64,000 bases of DNA from Bacteroidota bacterium (GCA_023429135.1 JAEYWD010000008.1:274964-338963), one strand, 5' to 3'; positions 33,624-43,050 are shown, counted from the first letter of the stretch. Numbers and translations: made by a program. Notes: generated by a model not told the origin, from the letters alone.

Positions 33624-33911
33624 TTAATCAGCTTTATAATTTAAAACATACCTCAACCACATTACTTTCCCCATTAAAAAAGCAGCTTCCGATTCGGATT
33701 GGCAGCGCAAATGCAGCATCCTTACCGCATCTTCAAATTCGCCCTGGTTGAAATTGTACCCTATTCCATTCAAAAAAGAAATAAGCTCCGCAGAACTTCC
33801 GCATTTGTTCATATCAGTGCGCAAATGATCAGAATCGGCACTATCGACTATCAAACGGACAACATCTTTTATTGGCATATTGAGAATTTTAATTGTTGTT
33901 ATCGTTGCCAA
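33624..33911 (-). CDS. Nif11-domain small protein
   Basis: A protein of up to 95 residues whose central part (DVVRLIVDSADSDHLRTDMN, then SSAELISFLNGIGYNFNQGE) matches the Nif11 pattern of a helix, a D-x-x-L-R turn and a G-[YF]-x-[FL] segment. Nif11 proteins occur in nif clusters with unknown function and as leader regions of modified peptides; no Gly-Gly leader cleavage site or modifying enzyme is seen, so the nif type is more likely. An ATG at 33911 overlaps nifA by 23 bp; the ATG at 33878 (MPIKDVV) starts 10 bp after the nifA stop and is an alternative. It is probably co-transcribed with nifA. Confidence 0.65.
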   Translation of the reverse strand: MATITTIKILNMPIKDVVRLIVDSADSDHLRTDMNKCGSSAELISFLNGIGYNFNQGEFEDAVRMLHLRCQSESEAAFLMGKVMWLRYVLNYKAD

Positions 33912-35466
33912 ACGAATTTTTAAAACGCTTGGGGTCTATCTCGTATTTCTTTATCCGCAGGCCCATAATTCGTTCGGTGATCCCCAGCAATTCCGAGGCT
34001 TTAAGAATGTTGCCTTTGGTGGATTGCAGTGTTTCCAATATCATTTGCTTTTCGACCCGTTCCAAAATTGCCTCAAGTGTGCCAGTCGATTTTGTTTTCG
34101 ACGAAGTGGCTGTTTGAAGCGTAGGTGGCAGGTTGTGCGCCCTGATGACCCCTTCGGAGCTTAAGATGCATGCCCGTTCAATACAGTTTTCGAGCTCACG
34201 GATATTGCCTGGCCAATGATAAACCATCAGCATATCGATAGCCGAAGAGGAAATGCGCTTAATTTTTTTGGGGTTGTTTTTATTGAATTTAGCAATAAAA
34301 TGGTCAACTAACCCCGGAATGTCGTTGATACGTTCCCGCAAAGGAGGCACGTACACCGGGAAAACGTTTATGCGGTAAAACAAATCTTCGCGGAAATCTC
34401 CTTTTTCAATTAGTTCTTCCAAATTACGGTTAGTGGCACAAACTATGCGAACGTCAATTTTAACCGGCTTTGCACTTCCCAAACGCTCGAACGATTTTTC
34501 CTGCAATATCCTCAAAAGCTTCACCTGGGTCGATGCCGGCAGGTCGCCAATTTCGTCAAGGAAAATTGTTCCACCCTCAGCGGCCTCAAACCTCCCTTTG
34601 CGCAGAAAATTTGCCCCTGTAAAGGCTCCCTTCTCGTGACCGAACAGTTCGCTTTCTATCAAGCTTTCGGGTAAAGCTGCACAGTTAACTTTAATAAAAG
34701 GTTTGTTTTTGCGAGTGCTGTTGAAATGGATGGCATCGGCAATCATCTCCTTTCCCACGCCGCTTTCGCCACGGATCAACACTGTGGCTGAGGTAGGGGC
34801 TACCAGCTCAATAAGTTCCAATACCGACTGAAGTTTCCCGGAGTTGCCGATCAAACCCTTCGGACTGATCCTTTCTTTCAACTGAAAGTGCAACAGTGAG
34901 TTCTCGTCCTGGAGCTTATTGATCTCCTCTTCTATCTCCTGCCGTGTACGCACTGCCTGTGCAATCATCGTACCTACAATGGCAAGCATCCGGGAATCTT
35001 CCGAAAAAGGTATATGCTTATTGTAAATACGATGAATACTCAATGAACCTACAATTTCATTTTCTTCACGAATAGGCACACAAATAAAGGATGTGTCGTC
35101 ATCGAGCTGAGACTTGGTTTTATTGAGAAAATTTTCGTCTTCCGAAACTTTAGGAATAACAACACTAGTGCCTGTTTCAATTACTTTTCCTATAATGCCC
35201 TCACCTATTTTGTAAACAGCTCTTTGTCGTTCCTCCTCCGAAAGCCCATACGCCCCAGCCACCGAAATAAGGTTGCTTTCCCTATTAAGAATTGTAAGCA
35301 TTACCTTACTTGCATTCAGATAATCGGCCAAAAGCTGGATCACAGGCTCAAGGTTATTTTTCAGGTCGCGTTTTACTTTATTTAAAAGAGTGCTGATTTC
35401 GAAAAGAAGTTTTAACTCTCTTACGCCATAGCATTCACCTCCGGATTTTATACATTTTTCACTCAT
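33889..35466 (-). CDS. nifA: NifA-type sigma-54-dependent activator
   Basis: A 525-residue enhancer-binding protein. A GAF domain spans about residues 20-185, an AAA+ domain about 205-440, and a Fis-type HTH about 480-515 (ILKASELLGITERIMGLRIK). Walker A GESGVGKE, the sigma-54 contact loop GAFTGA in HEKGAFTGAN and Walker B GTIFLDEIGDLP are intact. The GAF-AAA-Fis order and the position directly upstream of the nif operon in the same direction identify it as NifA. A Cys pair at the N-terminus (Cys5, Cys12) and CIERAC before the HTH could matter for redox sensing. AAAGGGG lies 2 nt before the ATG. Confidence 0.92.
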   Translation of the reverse strand: MSEKCIKSGGECYGVRELKLLFEISTLLNKVKRDLKNNLEPVIQLLADYLNASKVMLTILNRESNLISVAGAYGLSEEERQRAVYKIGEGIIGKVIETGTSVVIPKVSEDENFLNKTKSQLDDDTSFICVPIREENEIVGSLSIHRIYNKHIPFSEDSRMLAIVGTMIAQAVRTRQEIEEEINKLQDENSLLHFQLKERISPKGLIGNSGKLQSVLELIELVAPTSATVLIRGESGVGKEMIADAIHFNSTRKNKPFIKVNCAALPESLIESELFGHEKGAFTGANFLRKGRFEAAEGGTIFLDEIGDLPASTQVKLLRILQEKSFERLGSAKPVKIDVRIVCATNRNLEELIEKGDFREDLFYRINVFPVYVPPLRERINDIPGLVDHFIAKFNKNNPKKIKRISSSAIDMLMVYHWPGNIRELENCIERACILSSEGVIRAHNLPPTLQTATSSKTKSTGTLEAILERVEKQMILETLQSTKGNILKASELLGITERIMGLRIKKYEIDPKRFKNSFGNDNNN

Positions 35467-35655
35467 TACCCCTTTAAAATTTATTAATTGAAACTATATT
35501 TTGTAATTACCAATATTTTTACCCTTTCAAATTTAATATATAAAAATAAAAATTGACTTTTTTTAGTCTACATAGGTTAATAAATAATCAATTTAGAATT
35601 TTTCTAATTTACAGGGTATTATTGTTTATATTGCCTGTGTTAATTAGCATTTCAT

Positions 35656-36666
35656 ATGAAAAGATTAATCACCCTCCTGAGTTTTTTGGCTTTTGTGGGT
35701 TTCTTAATCCCTGTCTTTCTTTATAAAACTGAGTTTTTTGTAATAAATAAACCTGTTAAATCAAATATTCTCCTAATTGAAGGATGGATGAGTCCTGACG
35801 CAATTGACCATCCTCCATTTAATTACAATGATTTTGACACAATTTTTGTGGTGGGAGTAAAAGATCAGGATCAATGGAAAATGGTAGAACAATCAAGAAA
35901 ACATGAACCAGAAAAACCTAAGCATGATTATTTGAGGTTACTTACAAATGGGTATATTTTCCTCCGGAGTTATGAAAAGAAAAATATAACCCATACAATT
36001 TCAAACGTCTCCATAGTAGCAAAAAGCACTGCCGTAGAAGGTGAGTTTGCCCATATTTTTGTTTCGGAGAAGGATTCTATGTTTGGCCATATTTTTGTGC
36101 ATGAACAAATTGATACCTTTTCGTTTTCTGTAAAAATGGCTCCGAATAAGATTCCTGACTTAAATATTTATTTTAACAACGACAAACTAACACAAACAGA
36201 AGATATTAACCTGGAAGTCCACAAAATTATGCTGGATACATTCTCTTTCTTACCTGCAAAAAATGAATGTTTTTACCTGAGAAAGGACTTAATTTCCGCG
36301 GCACTGATGAACGCCCGTTATTTATCTTCAAAGACAGACATTAAAGCTAAAATAATTGCTGTCGATACTTTATTCCGGAGTCGCAATAATACATTGGCAT
36401 CAGCAAGAGCATTCAGCAGGTATATTCAGAAAAATAACATAAGGCTCAATTCAGTGAATATTTATACTTACCCAACACACTCCCGCAGAACGAAACTTGC
36501 ATATGAAAAGGCATTGCCTAAGAATGTTAAGATAGGAACCTACATTTCTCCTTACACCAAAAACAAACAATTTCACAGTGCAGGAGAAATCCATTGGTAT
36601 CTATCCGTATGGGATGAATTATTCAGTTGGATAGGAACAGCATTTGTCGTGCGATCCTCAGAATAA
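35656..36666 (+). CDS. YdcF/SanA (DUF218)-like protein with an internal carbohydrate-binding-like region
   Basis: A 336-residue protein with one N-terminal membrane helix (LITLLSFLAFVGFLIPVFLY). The DUF218 pattern is split: an N-terminal SNILLIEGWMSPDAI strand and a C-terminal NTLASARAFSRYIQ...VNIYTYPTHSRRT block. Between them, about residues 115-195, is a beta-rich insertion with FSFSVKMAPNKIPDLNIYFN and NDKLTQTEDINLEVHKIMLD, resembling calcium-dependent xylan-binding modules. DUF218 proteins act in envelope biogenesis, but the activity is unknown. It is divergent from nifA and does not obviously belong to the nif system. Confidence 0.6.
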   Translation: MKRLITLLSFLAFVGFLIPVFLYKTEFFVINKPVKSNILLIEGWMSPDAIDHPPFNYNDFDTIFVVGVKDQDQWKMVEQSRKHEPEKPKHDYLRLLTNGYIFLRSYEKKNITHTISNVSIVAKSTAVEGEFAHIFVSEKDSMFGHIFVHEQIDTFSFSVKMAPNKIPDLNIYFNNDKLTQTEDINLEVHKIMLDTFSFLPAKNECFYLRKDLISAALMNARYLSSKTDIKAKIIAVDTLFRSRNNTLASARAFSRYIQKNNIRLNSVNIYTYPTHSRRTKLAYEKALPKNVKIGTYISPYTKNKQFHSAGEIHWYLSVWDELFSWIGTAFVVRSSE

Positions 36667-36671
36667 TAACA

Positions 36672-37078
36672 CTAAAAGTTAAACTTTCCTGCACAGCAAT
36701 GCTTAAACTTCTTACCGCTCCCGCAAATGCATGGATCATTACGGCCAATAGATGTCTCTGATGACGGCACTATCCCTGCTTTTTTTATCGTCCATCTTTT
36801 TAGTCCATTGCATTACATTTGCAGGCGGTCGCTTTTTTTTAACTCATCGCCCATAAACTGTAATGATGTACATGCTCAAAAATCATTTTATAAGCCTTGC
36901 AAAGGTAGTTCAAACCCAATTCCCCGTCGAGTGTGATTTCAAATCTATGTTTCGGACATTCGCCATGACATGCAATTCGGTACTCACAATCAACACACAA
37001 TTGGGGTAATGAATGAAGCTTTTTGCTTCCAAAAACAAACTGCTCGTCGCTCATCATCATTACGACTTTCTTGCTCAT
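36672..37078 (-). pseudogene. C-terminal fragment of an anaerobic sulfatase-maturating enzyme
   Basis: The intact-looking part (37078 to 36839, MSKKVVMMMSDEQFVFGSKK onward) contains the SPASM cysteine motif CVDCEYRIACHGEC and LNYLCKAYKMIFEHV, as at the end of anSME radical-SAM enzymes. Downstream the homology continues in shifted frames, through KKRPPANVMQW and then GRNDPCICGSGKKFKHCC, a SEC-C zinc motif often found at the end of Bacteroidetes anSMEs. At least two frame breaks fall in A-runs (A8 near 36832, A7 near 36781). The whole radical-SAM domain is missing. This is a truncated, decayed gene. Confidence 0.82.
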
Positions 37079-37121
37079 TATCTAAATTTCATGTAGGTTT
37101 GCGATTTATTTTAATTATTTA

Positions 37122-38591
37122 ATGGAGCATCAGCTTTTTGTCTATAATTCTCTTTCGAGAAAAAAGGAACAATTTATTCCTCTTCATTCGCCTGCTGTAG
37201 GCATGTATGTTTGTGGCCCAACTGTTTACGGAGATCCTCATCTGGGACATTGCCGTCCTGCCGTTACTTTCGACTTACTATTCCGGTATCTTCAGCATCT
37301 TGGATATAAAGTTCGCTATGTTCGTAATATTACCGATGTTGGTCACCTAGAAAATGACGCCGATGAAGGCGAGGATAAAATTGCCAAAAAAGCCCGTGTT
37401 GAAGCAATTGAGCCCATGGAGGTTGTTCAGTATTACATTAACCGCTACCATCATTTTATCAATATGCTGGGAGTCCTTCCTCCAAGTATCGAACCTCAGG
37501 CTTCAGGACATATAATTGAACAGATTGCTCTTATTCATAAGATTTTAAAAGCGGGTTTAGCTTACGAAAGCAATGGCTCCGTCTATTTCGATGTTAATAA
37601 GTATAATCAGCACTATGCGTACGGAAAGCTATCAGGAAGGGTTTTGGATGATCTTTTAAGCTACACACGTGAATTGGACGGTCAATCGGAAAAACGTAGC
37701 AGCTTTGACTTTGCCCTTTGGAAAAAAGCTTCTCCTGAACATCTGATGCACTGGCCATCACCATGGAGTGAGGGTTACCCCGGGTGGCACCTGGAATGTT
37801 CGGCTATGAGTGCCAAATATCTTGGTGAAGAATTTGATATACACGGTGGTGGCATGGATCTGCTTTTCCCGCATCATGAGTGCGAAATAGCCCAAACAGT
37901 TGCTTCGAGCGGAAAAGACGCTGTTCGTTACTGGATTCATAACAATATGATTACCATTAACGGACAAAAAATGGGCAAATCGCTGGGTAACTACATTACT
38001 CTTGAAGAGTTATTCTCGGGTAATCATAAAGCTCTTGAAAAAGCATACAGTGCAATGACTGTTCGTTTTTTCATCCTTCAGGCCCATTATCGCAGTACGC
38101 TCGACTTTTCAAACGAAGCCCTGCAGGCTTCTGAAAAAGGCTTACAACGTTTGTTTGCTGCTGCTAAATCATTGTCATCTTTAAAAGCTTCAGGCGAGAA
38201 GTCGGGTTATGTAACGGACCTGCGACAGAAATGCTATGCTGCCATGAACGACGACCTCAACAGTCCAATCCTTATTGCTCATCTTTTTGATGGCGTTCGA
38301 TACATCAATGCTGTTAAGGATGGACACGAAACGATCCATGCCGAGGATCTTGAGCTGCTGAAAGACATTTTCACCGTATTTGTAGACAAAGTTTTAGGGT
38401 TAAAGGACGAAACTGCCTCCGAAAGTGATTCAGAACTAATTGAAGGATTAGTGAATATGGTTCTGGAAATGCGTATGGATGCCAAAAACCGGAAGGACTT
38501 TGCTGCTTCGGACAAAATACGCAACGAACTCACCAAACTAGGCATTGAAGTAAAGGACCGTAAAGATGGATTTGACTGGAGCAGGAAATAG
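37122..38591 (+). CDS. cysS: Cysteinyl-tRNA synthetase
   Basis: A 489-residue class I synthetase that charges tRNA-Cys. The HIGH motif is DPHLGHCRP and the KMSKS motif is KMGKS. Zinc ligands are visible in MYVCGPTVYG, WHLECSAMS and HHECEIAQ. The length is normal and the C-terminal anticodon-binding helical domain ends in VKDRKDGFDWSRK. It is convergent with gldA. Confidence 0.97.
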   Translation: MEHQLFVYNSLSRKKEQFIPLHSPAVGMYVCGPTVYGDPHLGHCRPAVTFDLLFRYLQHLGYKVRYVRNITDVGHLENDADEGEDKIAKKARVEAIEPMEVVQYYINRYHHFINMLGVLPPSIEPQASGHIIEQIALIHKILKAGLAYESNGSVYFDVNKYNQHYAYGKLSGRVLDDLLSYTRELDGQSEKRSSFDFALWKKASPEHLMHWPSPWSEGYPGWHLECSAMSAKYLGEEFDIHGGGMDLLFPHHECEIAQTVASSGKDAVRYWIHNNMITINGQKMGKSLGNYITLEELFSGNHKALEKAYSAMTVRFFILQAHYRSTLDFSNEALQASEKGLQRLFAAAKSLSSLKASGEKSGYVTDLRQKCYAAMNDDLNSPILIAHLFDGVRYINAVKDGHETIHAEDLELLKDIFTVFVDKVLGLKDETASESDSELIEGLVNMVLEMRMDAKNRKDFAASDKIRNELTKLGIEVKDRKDGFDWSRK

Positions 38592-38623
38592 AATAGTTGT
38601 AAGAAATAAAAAATACAAGAAAA

Positions 38624-39535
38624 CTATTTTTTTGTAAGCTCCCTGAACACTTCTTCGAGACTTTTTTCCAATTTTTGTAAAGAAAGTACTGTAAGGTTTT
38701 GTTCTACTGCAAATTGAAACACATCGCCACGAACATCTTTTTCGGCGTTGCTTTGTAAAAGGTAGGTGTTCTCCCTAACCTTAACAGCCTTAGCAACACC
38801 ATTAATTTTGTTGAGTTTCCCTATTTCAACATCTGCATTAAATTCGACCGAAACAGTTGAGAAGCTCCCGAGTGACTGTACTTTAAGATTGCCGGTTTTA
38901 TCATTGGCAACTATTTCTCCTTTGTTAATCACAATAATTCTTGAACATATCGCTTCCACTTCCTGCATAATATGGGTCGAAAGCATTATTGTTTTTCCTT
39001 TGCCGGTTTCGGAGATTAAATTGCGGATTTCAAGTATCTGGTTGGGATCCAGCCCGGTTGTTGGCTCGTCGAGTATAACAACAGAGGGATTATGGATAAG
39101 CGCCTGCGCAATCCCTACCCTCTGCTTGTAACCTTTCGAAAGAGCTCCAATTTTTTTATGCTTTTCAATCTCCAGGCCAGTCTGTTTTATTATTTCGATT
39201 ATTCTTGCTTCTTTATTTGGTATTTTCAGCATTCCCGAAACAAACTCAAGATACTCGCGCACATACATTTCGTGGTACAACGGATTATTCTCAGGCAAAT
39301 AGCCTATGGTTTCCCGAACCTTTAGTGGCTCTTCACTAACGTCAATGCCGTTCACTTTAACTACTCCATCGGAAGGTGGTAAATATCCGCATATTATCTT
39401 CATCATGGTTGACTTGCCGGCACCGTTAGGACCAATAAAACCAACAATTTCATTGGGTTCTATGCTGAATGAGACATCCCTGAGAGCATATTGCTTTCCG
39501 TATGTTTTACTTACTTTCTCAACTACAATCGACAT
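38624..39535 (-). CDS. gldA: GldA-type ABC transporter ATP-binding protein
   Basis: A 303-residue ABC ATPase. Walker A GPNGAGKSTMMK, signature LSKGYKQRVGIAQAL and Walker B VVILDEPTTGLD are intact. The sequence GYLPENNPLYHEMYVREYLEF is typical of GldA, the ATPase of the GldAFG transporter linked to gliding motility in Bacteroidetes. GldF/GldG are not adjacent here, and non-gliding Bacteroidetes also carry close homologs, so motility is not implied. It stands as a single gene. Confidence 0.8.
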   Translation of the reverse strand: MSIVVEKVSKTYGKQYALRDVSFSIEPNEIVGFIGPNGAGKSTMMKIICGYLPPSDGVVKVNGIDVSEEPLKVRETIGYLPENNPLYHEMYVREYLEFVSGMLKIPNKEARIIEIIKQTGLEIEKHKKIGALSKGYKQRVGIAQALIHNPSVVILDEPTTGLDPNQILEIRNLISETGKGKTIMLSTHIMQEVEAICSRIIVINKGEIVANDKTGNLKVQSLGSFSTVSVEFNADVEIGKLNKINGVAKAVKVRENTYLLQSNAEKDVRGDVFQFAVEQNLTVLSLQKLEKSLEEVFRELTKK

Positions 39536-39746
39536 CCTGATCTTATTTTGGGAATATCAAAAGTAACGAATTTTCACATCACCTGAAAAATTGCACGGAA
39601 ACGAACATAAAGTGTCTGGTTGTGATGCACTTAAATAAACTCGCATTTTTAATTAATCTTTTGATTTTAAAAACATTAATCATTATGGCATAAAATATGA
39701 CAAATCAGAATTATGAATGATTTTTAATTATAATGATCCATTGAAG

Positions 39747-40121
39747 ATGAAAACCTCAATTTCAAACATTATCAGGGTCCCACTTATTCTCGCATTTTTA
39801 TTTGTTTGGGCATCAAGTTTTGGTCAAAAATCAGTCAACTACAACAGTGTTGGATCTCAATTAGAAGAGATCACGAATTTTATTGATGACTCCTGTAAGA
39901 AAGCAGACAAAATCTCTTCTGAAGTAATCAATGACCTGGAATTATTTGTAAAGAAAAACACAAATAGGGAGACAATTGCTAAAATCACCGACTGGAGCGA
40001 AACTCAGCTTAAAGATCTGAACGGAGCAGTTCAAGAAACAAAGATTTGGTTATCAAAACAGCAATTTGCCCCGATAAAACATTCCAAAGCACCTAACAAA
40101 GACTTGTCTGGAAAAAAGTAA
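39747..40121 (+). CDS. Small secreted protein of unknown function
   Basis: A 124-residue protein with a signal peptide (VPLILAFLFVWASSFGQ) and a mature helical, charged region (LEEITNFIDDSCKKADKISS) of about 100 residues. No domain is recognised. The start at 39747 (MKTSISNI) is preferred over an in-frame ATG at 39717 because it places the signal peptide at the N-terminus. It is followed by an inverted repeat that may terminate transcription. Confidence 0.6.
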   Translation: MKTSISNIIRVPLILAFLFVWASSFGQKSVNYNSVGSQLEEITNFIDDSCKKADKISSEVINDLELFVKKNTNRETIAKITDWSETQLKDLNGAVQETKIWLSKQQFAPIKHSKAPNKDLSGKK

Positions 40122-40152
40122 AGAAACCTTTTCTTTTCATATATAACTCACG

Positions 40153-40188
40153 TAGCTTTTCACCAAATTAAGTTTTGATGAAAAGCTA
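40153..40188. terminator. Inverted repeat, probable terminator
   Basis: TAGCTTTTCA and TGAAAAGCTA form a 10-bp stem with a 16-nt loop, followed by TGTTTATTTGG. It lies between the small secreted gene and the TPR gene. The long loop makes it a modest terminator candidate. Confidence 0.45.
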
Positions 40189-40230
40189 TGTTTATTTGGT
40201 CCTGATTTTACTCTCAAACATTTATATTTA

Positions 40231-40238
40231 TATATTTG
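40231..40238 (+). promoter_or_regulatory. -7 promoter box of the TPR protein gene
   Basis: TATATTTG matches TAnnTTTG. The gene ATG is at 40284. No clear -33 TTTG at 19-21 bp spacing. Confidence 0.5.
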
Positions 40239-40283
40239 TTATTTTAGTGAACAAACTTATTGAGTTTAATAAAAGAAACGCGT

Positions 40284-41267
40284 ATGACTACATTTAAAAA
40301 ACTAGCGGTATTTGTGGCAATAACTGCCTTATTTACATGGAACCTTCAGGCTCAATCCAAAAATGAAGCCATAGAAGCTTATAACCAGGGAGCAGGGTTG
40401 GTGAACACTGATGTTAAAGGTGCCATTGGAGCATTTGAAAAAAGTATTGCCATTAGTGAGCAGGTTGGTGATTCAGCCGCCGACATCCGGGAAAAATCCA
40501 TTGCCATTTTACCTAGTTTATACTATAAAATCGCTTATAAGTATTATACCGATAAAAATATTTCCGCAGCAATTTCTGCATCTAAAAAAACAATCGATGT
40601 AAGTGATAAGTATAATAATGACAAAACAAAAGGAAGTGCTATAACCCTTTTGACTCAAGCATATATGACGCAAGGTGCTGCTTATTTCAAAACGAACGAA
40701 TACGACAAAGCTATTTCAGCCTTCGATAGTGCATTAATTGTAAGTCCCGATTATTATAAGGCTTTGTTGCCTAAAGCTCAGGCTTACGTTAAGACTAATA
40801 ATGACGAAATGTTTGGGCAAACTATAGATCAATTTATCGAGAAAGCTGCAGATGACGCCAATCAGGTTGCTGCTGGCAAAAAATTAGCTCTCGACTTTTA
40901 TAGACTAGCCGGATCGAAAGCCAATAGTGCCAAAAAGTACGATGAAGCGATTGCTTCTCTTAACTTAGCTACTAAGTACGGAGAAGATAAAGATGTGTAC
41001 TATCAGTTGGCAAAAGCTAATAATGAAAAAAAGAATTTTACCGAAGCAGCCGAGCTTGCTCAAAAAGGATTAAACCTGGAAACAGGAGCTGCAGAAGCTA
41101 AAGCAAAATACTATTACGAGTTGGGTGTTGCCCAGGTAGGTAAAGGAGACAAAGATAGTGCTTGTGCAAGTTTCAAAAATGCACAGTTTGGTCCGTTTGT
41201 TACTGCTGCTAAGGGTCAGCAAACTAATTTAAAATGCCCGGGCGCAGCTCCTGCTCCTGCAAAATAA
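40284..41267 (+). CDS. Secreted tetratricopeptide-repeat protein
   Basis: A 327-residue protein with a signal peptide (FVAITALFTWNLQAQ). The mature part is helical with TPR-like units (AAYFKTNEYDKAISAFDSAL, AELAQKGLNLETGAAEAKAK). It ends in a low-complexity PGAAPAPAK tail. TPR proteins bind other proteins; the partner is unknown. The ATG at 40284 is chosen over a TTG at 40260 because it gives a normal signal peptide. A strong terminator follows. Confidence 0.85.
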   Translation: MTTFKKLAVFVAITALFTWNLQAQSKNEAIEAYNQGAGLVNTDVKGAIGAFEKSIAISEQVGDSAADIREKSIAILPSLYYKIAYKYYTDKNISAAISASKKTIDVSDKYNNDKTKGSAITLLTQAYMTQGAAYFKTNEYDKAISAFDSALIVSPDYYKALLPKAQAYVKTNNDEMFGQTIDQFIEKAADDANQVAAGKKLALDFYRLAGSKANSAKKYDEAIASLNLATKYGEDKDVYYQLAKANNEKKNFTEAAELAQKGLNLETGAAEAKAKYYYELGVAQVGKGDKDSACASFKNAQFGPFVTAAKGQQTNLKCPGAAPAPAK

Positions 41268-41295
41268 AAATAAGAAGTTATAGTTTATTATACAG

Positions 41296-41320
41296 AAAAA
41301 GCCCCGGATTGGGGCTTTTT
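41296..41320. terminator. Bidirectional intrinsic terminator
   Basis: AAAAAGCCCC-GGATT-GGGGCTTTTT, a perfect 10-bp stem with U-tracts on both strands, between the TPR gene (+) and the epimerase gene (-). Confidence 0.9.
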
Positions 41321-41329
41321 CATTTTATT

Positions 41330-42343
41330 CTAATTCCACTTGCTATTGAGGTAATATTTCGCACAATCGTTCACAGTTTCATCAAAAGGCCTAAATTCGA
41401 ATCCCAAAAGTTCTTTAATTTTTTTATTGCTATATTTATTTTTGGAAATAGCTGCTGATATGGTGTCATCAGAAATTTTCCTGGGCGAGGAGGTGATGGC
41501 GCTTTTCAGTCCGTCGAGCCTGGATGCAATATTTAATAAAAGAGGTGTAGCCTCATATTTGGGAGGAGCTACATTTAACTTCCTGGCAATAAGATGAAAT
41601 AAGTCCTTAAATGATGAATTTTTTGCTGAAACAATAAACCGGTCATTCTTAACAGGTGAATTCATCAGTTGAACCATTATCCGGACAACATCGCGAACAT
41701 CGACAAAACCCGTTACCCCATTTGTATAGAATTTCAAACCTTTATATATCAGAGGGAAAAATGCCGAACTACTATTATTCCAATTCCCGGGACCTATAAT
41801 TACCGACGGATTCACAATAATAGCTTCCAGTCCCTCCTCAATTCCACGCCATACCTCCATTTCCGATTTAAACTTACTTACCGAGTATATGGATCGTTTT
41901 ATGGTTGGTTTCCAGCTATGGGCCTCAGTAACTTCTTCCGAATCTTCTGAATGGCCCAAAGCAGCAATAGAGCTGACAAAACAAAGTTTTATACCTTTCT
42001 TTTTAAGACAGGCATTAACAACATTGGCCGTTCCATCAACATTATTACGCAGCAGAAGATCCCTATCGCCGGGAGAAAATGAAACCATAGCAGCACAATG
42101 ATACACCCGTGATATTCCTTCAAGAGCATTTTGTATGGAAGTATAATCCATCATATTGCCCTCTATCCATTCGAGGCTATCAAATAGTTCCTGTGCTTTA
42201 GTCGAATAATATTGAAATGTTTGTAAAATTTGTTTTTTTGATTTTTCGGAACGTAGAAATACTCTAACGCTCTCCCCGCGGGTAAGCAATTCAAGTATCA
42301 GATGCGATCCAACTAAACCAGTTCCTCCAATAACAAGATTCAT
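41330..42343 (-). CDS. NAD(P)-dependent epimerase/dehydratase (extended SDR)
   Basis: A 337-residue extended short-chain dehydrogenase. The nucleotide-binding motif is GGTGLVGSH at the N-terminus, followed by the catalytic Tyr-Lys in YSVSKFKSE and a conserved NPSVIIGPGNW. Members of this family act on nucleotide sugars, flavonoids or sterol-like substrates, and the substrate here is unknown. It lies 8 bp downstream of lspA and is probably in the same transcript. Confidence 0.85.
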   Translation of the reverse strand: MNLVIGGTGLVGSHLILELLTRGESVRVFLRSEKSKKQILQTFQYYSTKAQELFDSLEWIEGNMMDYTSIQNALEGISRVYHCAAMVSFSPGDRDLLLRNNVDGTANVVNACLKKKGIKLCFVSSIAALGHSEDSEEVTEAHSWKPTIKRSIYSVSKFKSEMEVWRGIEEGLEAIIVNPSVIIGPGNWNNSSSAFFPLIYKGLKFYTNGVTGFVDVRDVVRIMVQLMNSPVKNDRFIVSAKNSSFKDLFHLIARKLNVAPPKYEATPLLLNIASRLDGLKSAITSSPRKISDDTISAAISKNKYSNKKIKELLGFEFRPFDETVNDCAKYYLNSKWN

Positions 42344-42351
42344 TACAATTT

Positions 42352-43050
42352 TTATTGCGCACTAATAGTATCGGTTTCCGACAATTTCTCCGGCACTTCT
42401 GATTCTGTCTTCTCAGTCTTAAAAAACCGCTTTTGAAAAATAAGAATCAGAATAACGCCAACAGTTATTGAAGAATCGGCAATATTAAAGACCGGACGGA
42501 AAAATAAAAACTCCTTACCTCCCCAAAATGGTACCCAGCTCGGATAATGTCCATCAATTAATGGGAAATAAAGCATATCTACCACACAACCCTTCAGAAA
42601 ACCGGCATATCCTGGTTGCCCAAACTGAGCAACTCCGTAATATCTTTCCCAATCGCCCAAATCAGGATTGTAAGTCATTCCTTTATCGAAAATCAATCCA
42701 TAAAAAGCACTGTCGAGGATGTTTCCTATAGCTCCGGCCAGAATCAAGGCAAAACACAAAATCAATCCTGTTTTAACCCTTGTTTTAATCAGATGTGCCA
42801 GATACCAGCAAATTCCAATTACAGCAATAATGCGAAATATGCTCAATACAAGTTTTCCGGTTTCACCTCCGAATTGCATCCCAAATGCCATTCCAGGATT
42901 TTCGGTGAAGTGAATCAGAAATTTACTTCCAAATACCTGAAAGCTTTCACCAAGCGCCATATGGGTTTTAATCCAGATCTTAACAGCCTGATCAACAAAT
43001 AACACAATTATAACAAGCAAGATTGCTTTTTTGCCGGGTGAAAGTTTCAT
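42352..43050 (-). CDS. lspA: Lipoprotein signal peptidase (signal peptidase II)
   Basis: A 232-residue inner-membrane aspartyl protease that cleaves prolipoproteins. Four membrane segments are visible. The catalytic aspartates lie in NILDSAFYG and FNIADSSITVG. An extra periplasmic segment between them (NPDLGDWERYYGVAQFGQPG) makes it longer than E. coli LspA, as is common in Bacteroidetes. The C-terminal tail is charged. Confidence 0.93.
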   Translation of the reverse strand: MKLSPGKKAILLVIIVLFVDQAVKIWIKTHMALGESFQVFGSKFLIHFTENPGMAFGMQFGGETGKLVLSIFRIIAVIGICWYLAHLIKTRVKTGLILCFALILAGAIGNILDSAFYGLIFDKGMTYNPDLGDWERYYGVAQFGQPGYAGFLKGCVVDMLYFPLIDGHYPSWVPFWGGKEFLFFRPVFNIADSSITVGVILILIFQKRFFKTEKTESEVPEKLSETDTISAQ

